From Tetragonia tetragonoides (Eukaryota > Streptophyta > Magnoliopsida > Caryophyllales > Aizoaceae), in NCBI GenBank assembly GCA_038025085.1, contig CM076143.1, positions 51,096,501-51,160,500 of the forward strand: a DNA stretch of 64,000 bases. The letters run 5' to 3'. This document shows, piece after piece, positions 59,948 through 64,000 of this stretch. Position 1 is the first letter of the stretch. Each line of letters opens with the position of its first letter. Position numbers and translations under genes: made by a program. The notes under the pieces are model-generated. The model made no database searches. It worked only from the letters and a program-made list of their open reading frames with translations, and was not told where the DNA came from.

Positions 59948-62900
59948 ATGGTGTTGAAATTGAAAGGGGGCACAAGGCCACCATGGGTAGGTCTAGGAGC
60001 AGCAGTTTGGGTGCAAATAGCATCAGGAAATGGCTACACATTTCCACTCTATTCTCATTCCCTAAAATCTGTTCTGGGTTTTAATCAAAGGCAGTTAACC
60101 ATGCTTGGTGTTGCTAATGACATTGGTGAAAATGTGGGTCTTCTTCCTGGCATTGTTTGCAACAAGTTTCCACCTTGGGTTGTTCTCTCCATTGGGTCTT
60201 TTTGTTGCTTCTTTGGTTATGGAGTTCTCTGGCTTTCTCTTAGCCGTACTGTTGTATCCATGCCTTATTGGTTGGTAATAATTCTCACTCTCTCTCTTTC
60301 TTTGCTGATTTTCTATTACCCCTTTTAGGTTTCTGCTAGATTGGATGAAATTGGATTTGATGTGATCCATAAACTTAATTTCTTTGCTTCATGGTTTTTC
60401 CTGTCGAAGTTCAATGTTGGGAATTGCATTAAAAAAAGGAAAAATACTTGTGAACTTATGTTGGAAATGAGTCGGTCTATGTTGGTTTATGAATGCTGCT
60501 TAGATTCGTTTAATATATTCTTGTCTTGTATTATGATCTACTGTTGTCCTTTGGATTCTTAGAAAAGGCTCTTGGAACGTTCAAGTTGGTACCTTTTTGT
60601 TATTTTTGTGTTTTGTTTTGGAACTAGGTAGAGGTTGGTAGGGGAAAGGGACTAGTGGGATTGATTGGGTCCCTGTGGGTTAACTTATCACTGAAGTACT
60701 ACCAAACTTTAGCTGCAAATATGTTAGAATTAGACATTGTTGGTTTAACTTGGAGAGATTTTAAATGCAGCCATTGGCTAATTGTAGTAAATTTTGGATC
60801 CAGTTTGGAAGTTGACTATTTCTTGCAGGAAACATCTAGCAAAGTTTCATTGATTGTGGCCTTATTGGCCTCACTTGTCATTAATGGAATTCTCCCCTTA
60901 TCCCACTTGGGTGGGAGCCTTTTTGGAGGCACTGGGGCAATGTTGAGTAATTAATAGATTTCTGTAGCCTTAGAAATTTTATCAGAGGTGATTTATATCG
61001 ACTTCTATGGAGATTGCTATTTGGATTTTGATTTCGGCTTTGGAATGCTATTATGAGGAAATCTACCATATCTGAGAGTTTGACCATTGCCCTTTCTTAG
61101 TTTATGCATTACGGTTGCAGTGAGTTACACTAGCCATAATAAGTTAGCACACCAGATGACCAGATCCCATTTGAGAATTGTCAAAGTTGGGGTTTCTGTG
61201 ATCTTATTGATGAGCTACCAAGCTATTTGTTAGGACTGGTGGGAGAAATTTTTTATTGAGCTTCACTTTTTGCTTGTAACACTGATCAATAGAAAAGAAA
61301 GAAATGAAAAATTACTTCAAGTTATCAAAGATATATAGTGAAATCATGTTAATTTCTGCTTCATGAAATATAAATTCGCTATCCTTTTCACTTGTTTCTT
61401 GCATGAATTATTTTGTATTGAGAATTGAATTAGGTGTTGGATCCTTTAATACATGCTTCCATACAGCAAGTCTTTTAATCAAAACATACAGCATGTTATT
61501 GTGCAAACCTCTGAAAAACCGGGCTAAAATCGTGACAAAGTTGTGCCCCTTCCTGACTTCTTTTTCTTAGGTATAGTCTCGCCTCAAAACCAAAAGATGC
61601 ATGTGTTCCTATCAAAAAAATAAAATAAAACTAAGATGCCTATATGTGAAATGGCTGTACAAATTACAATGAGTTTTGACACAAAGATCTAAATAATCAT
61701 AAGTTGCAGCTCATATTCATGAAGATTGAGAGTTTATAGAGACTCTTAGATGTTATATGTTTCTTCCTTTAAGTAATTCTTGTAGGTGGGTTCCATCCTG
61801 GAGTTTGTCTAGTTGGGTTTCTGCCATGTGTAGAAGTTATGCAAAAATAAGAATAATAGAAGAAAAAAAAAATGGACAAAACTAAATAGTCCTTTCATGA
61901 CCGAAGCTATCTGTTGATGAATAAGAATTTTTTAACTGTTATGCAGTTGTGGCTTGCGCTCTGTGTTGCCACCAATAGCAGTGCATGGCTGACCACTGCC
62001 GTGCTAGTTACCAACATGAGGAACTTTCCTATTAATCGAGGCACAGTTGCAGGCATCCTAAAAGGTTATGGGGGAATAAGTGCTGCTGTCTTCACTGAAG
62101 TATATAGCGTACTTCTTCACAGCTCCTCCCCAAATCTCTTGTTGTTCCTTGCTCTTGGGGTCCCTATCTTGTGCTTCCTCGTTATGTACCCTGTACGTCC
62201 TTGTACTCCATCTTGCCGGGAAAGCTCTGCAGAGAACAGTCATTTTGTTTTCATTCAAGTTGTTAGCATCGTGCTTGGTATTTATCTTCTCACAACTACT
62301 GCACTGGGTGATGTTCTTTCTATAAGCCGTCCTGTATCCTACATCATTCTTACTGTCATGGTAATCCTCCTAATGGCACCTCTCCTAATTCCTGTAAAGA
62401 TGACCCTGTATCCCACTGATCCTAGAGAGACTGGCCCACATGGAGAAGGAGAGGGTTCTTCACATGGCTTGATTGAAGAAGGCAATTCAGAAAAAGCAGA
62501 GCCATTGTTAACGCCATCTTCATCAGGAGCAAATTTGGGAAGTTATTATGAAAGTGAAGACTCATCAGATATCGATATGCTCCTCGCTGAGGGAGAGGGG
62601 GCCATCAATAAGAAGAGGAGACCCAAACGCGGAGAAGATTTTACATTCCAGGAAGCAATTATCAAGGCTGATTTTTGGCTTCTGTTTTTGGTGTACTTTG
62701 TTGGAGTTGGTTCAGGGGTAACTGTTCTCAATAACCTGGCCCAGATTGGGATTGCGCTTGGTGTACGTGATGCAACAATCCTCCTATCAATTTTCAGCTT
62801 TTTCAATTTTGCTGGTCGTCTTGGCGGTGGTTCAGTTTCAGAGTATTCTGTCAGGTCAGTAACATTTTTCGGAGGATATACCTACTTTAGAAAAGGGTCT

Positions 62901-64000
62901 GCAAATAAATCTGCCAATAAGTAAATAACATTTAGGTATCGGAAATAATGACACCAAAATTTGTAAATATCTCATGATCCCCTGACAGGCTGCCATATTG
63001 AGCAAGAGTTTTCTCTGACAGTTCGCATCTATACCACACCCCTTTTTAAACAAGACCACACCCTATTTAATAAAATGACAATATTTAGCACCACCCTTCT
63101 CTAATAGACTATCTATCTCCAATAAAACGTTGCATCCAGAAATGGATGTATCCTGTGGTGGAGCCAAAATGTCCATTTCGGGGACAGGGGTTAAGGAGTT
63201 AGAGAATAAAATTAGATAATCAAAGGAATACCCTCAAACTAGAAGTCAAAATGCATATGCTTTGTTGCAGTTTACTACAGATATGTATACAAGTGCTTTG
63301 GGGGGGGGGGGGGGGGGGGAGGGGGCTACGCATTTAGTGTCAACTTGATTTGCATTCAGTCTAGGGTAACCTTTTTAGTGGCTATAGATTAGATAAATTC
63401 TAGACCATAATTTGACCTCTAATTGGTAGATTTCAGATAGGATCAGCATATTTTATTTTGATGAAATTCTGCATGATGTTGAGTAAAGTGCTCCAAGATC
63501 TCAAATGAGACTTGAAGTCTCACAAATGAGACTTGAAGTCTCATTGTCAAGTCAATCGAGAAGACTGATTAGATATCATATTTCACTCTCCTTATTGCAG
63601 GACATGGACACTTCCAAGGACAATCTGGTTAACATGTACGCAAGTAATCATGATCATTGCCTACCTTCTATTTGCTTCTGGGATAGATGGCACTCTCTAT
63701 GCTGCAATAGGGATGCTCGGCCTTTGCTATGGGTTTCAATTCTCTATCATGATCCCAACAGTCTCTGAACTTTTCGGCTTGAAGCATTTCGGTTTATTCT
63801 ACAACTTCATGTCGATGGGTAACCCTCTTGGTGCCCTACTCTTCTCAGGCTTGCTGGCTGGGTATATATACGATCATGAAGCATCGAAGCAGCATGGTCT
63901 CAGCACGCTCTCTAATTCACATGCTTGTGTGGGCCCAAACTGTTTCAGGATCACCTTCCTGGTTTTGGCTTGTGTTTGTGGTGTCGGCTCCATCGTGAGT
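59948..64000 (+). CDS. Nodulin-like / NFD4-like major facilitator transporter (partial at right edge)
   Basis: Exons seen are 59948-60274, 61947-62854 and 63601 to the window end, joined in phase by GT-AG introns of 1,672 and 746 bp; about 545 residues are visible. The start MVLKLKGGTRPPWVGLGAAVWVQ leads into the Nodulin-like domain. Hallmarks include SGNGYTFPLYS, NFPINRGTVAGILKGYGG and SSAWLTTAVLVTNMRNF. A long acidic/Ser-rich cytosolic loop (about residues 260-335) ends RRPKRGEDFTFQEAIIKADFW. The second membrane half has GVGSGVTVLNNLAQIG and NFAGRLGGG. I recognise the Arabidopsis At2g16660/At4g34950 group. These are twelve-span-type proteins whose substrates are mostly undefined. The usual length (about 550-600) means only the last few dozen residues are missing. 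A GTGAGT at the window end could be a donor, but family alignment favours coding. Confidence 0.92.
63300..63319 (+). repeat. Poly(G) tract, 20 G, in intron 2 of the NFD4-like gene
   Basis: Twenty consecutive G, one A, then five more G. It is a likely length-variable tract, and is assembly- and sequencing-sensitive. Confidence 0.95.

Overview
The window is plant nuclear DNA. It is AT-rich and has GT-AG introns of 50 bp to 1.7 kb, TATA boxes about 30 bp before inferred transcript starts, and dense small transposons (MITEs, tRNA-derived SINEs, Ty1/copia LTR elements). All recognisable proteins are angiosperm-type. A eudicot is certain enough; the repeat style suggests Caryophyllales/Amaranthaceae, but that is only a guess.

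The window holds eight host genes, all annotated as spliced or single-exon models read from the sequence. (1) 4613-10126 (+): a nine-exon, 542-residue multi-span membrane protein of a plant family with tweety-like topology. (2) 19439-21870 (-): a four-exon mitochondrial F1-ATPase assembly chaperone (ATP11/ATPAF1 family) with an intron in its 5' leader. (3-7) Five members of the plant 'serine-rich protein-like' family: four tiny single-exon genes at 12248, 13882, 30722 and 33258, and one 194-residue member at 49304. All share a CxC-x10-C-x2-H core and a C-terminal RRxxFQPxPxR motif. (8) 59948 to beyond the right edge (+): a Nodulin-like/NFD4-like major facilitator protein, lacking only its last residues.

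The four small family members form two gene pairs inside a duplicated segment. Copy A is about 10.44-17.05 kb. Copy B is about 23.74-41.52 kb and has been swollen by insertions. The two copies flank the ATP11 gene. Copy B contains a full-length but dead Ty1/copia element (24901-29654: paired LTRs, target-site duplication, primer-binding site, polypurine tract, three in-frame stops, altered reverse-transcriptase active site). It also contains a young non-autonomous copia derivative on the minus strand (35227-39916, 560-bp LTRs differing at five positions). The left edge of copy B falls next to a CACTA-type transposon end. Several insertions are present in one copy and absent from the other, so the pair gives natural empty sites.

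The rest is gene-poor intergenic DNA: hAT-, Harbinger- and Stowaway-like MITEs (several with clear target-site duplications), SINEs, a C-rich minisatellite with inverted flanks at 56.8-57.2 kb, interleaved long inverted repeats at 32 kb, and a 1.7-kb element with 126-bp terminal inverted repeats just upstream of gene 1. No CRISPR array, rRNA or functional tRNA gene was seen.

The genes do not form a pathway. The unusual theme is the local amplification of the small Cys/His protein family.
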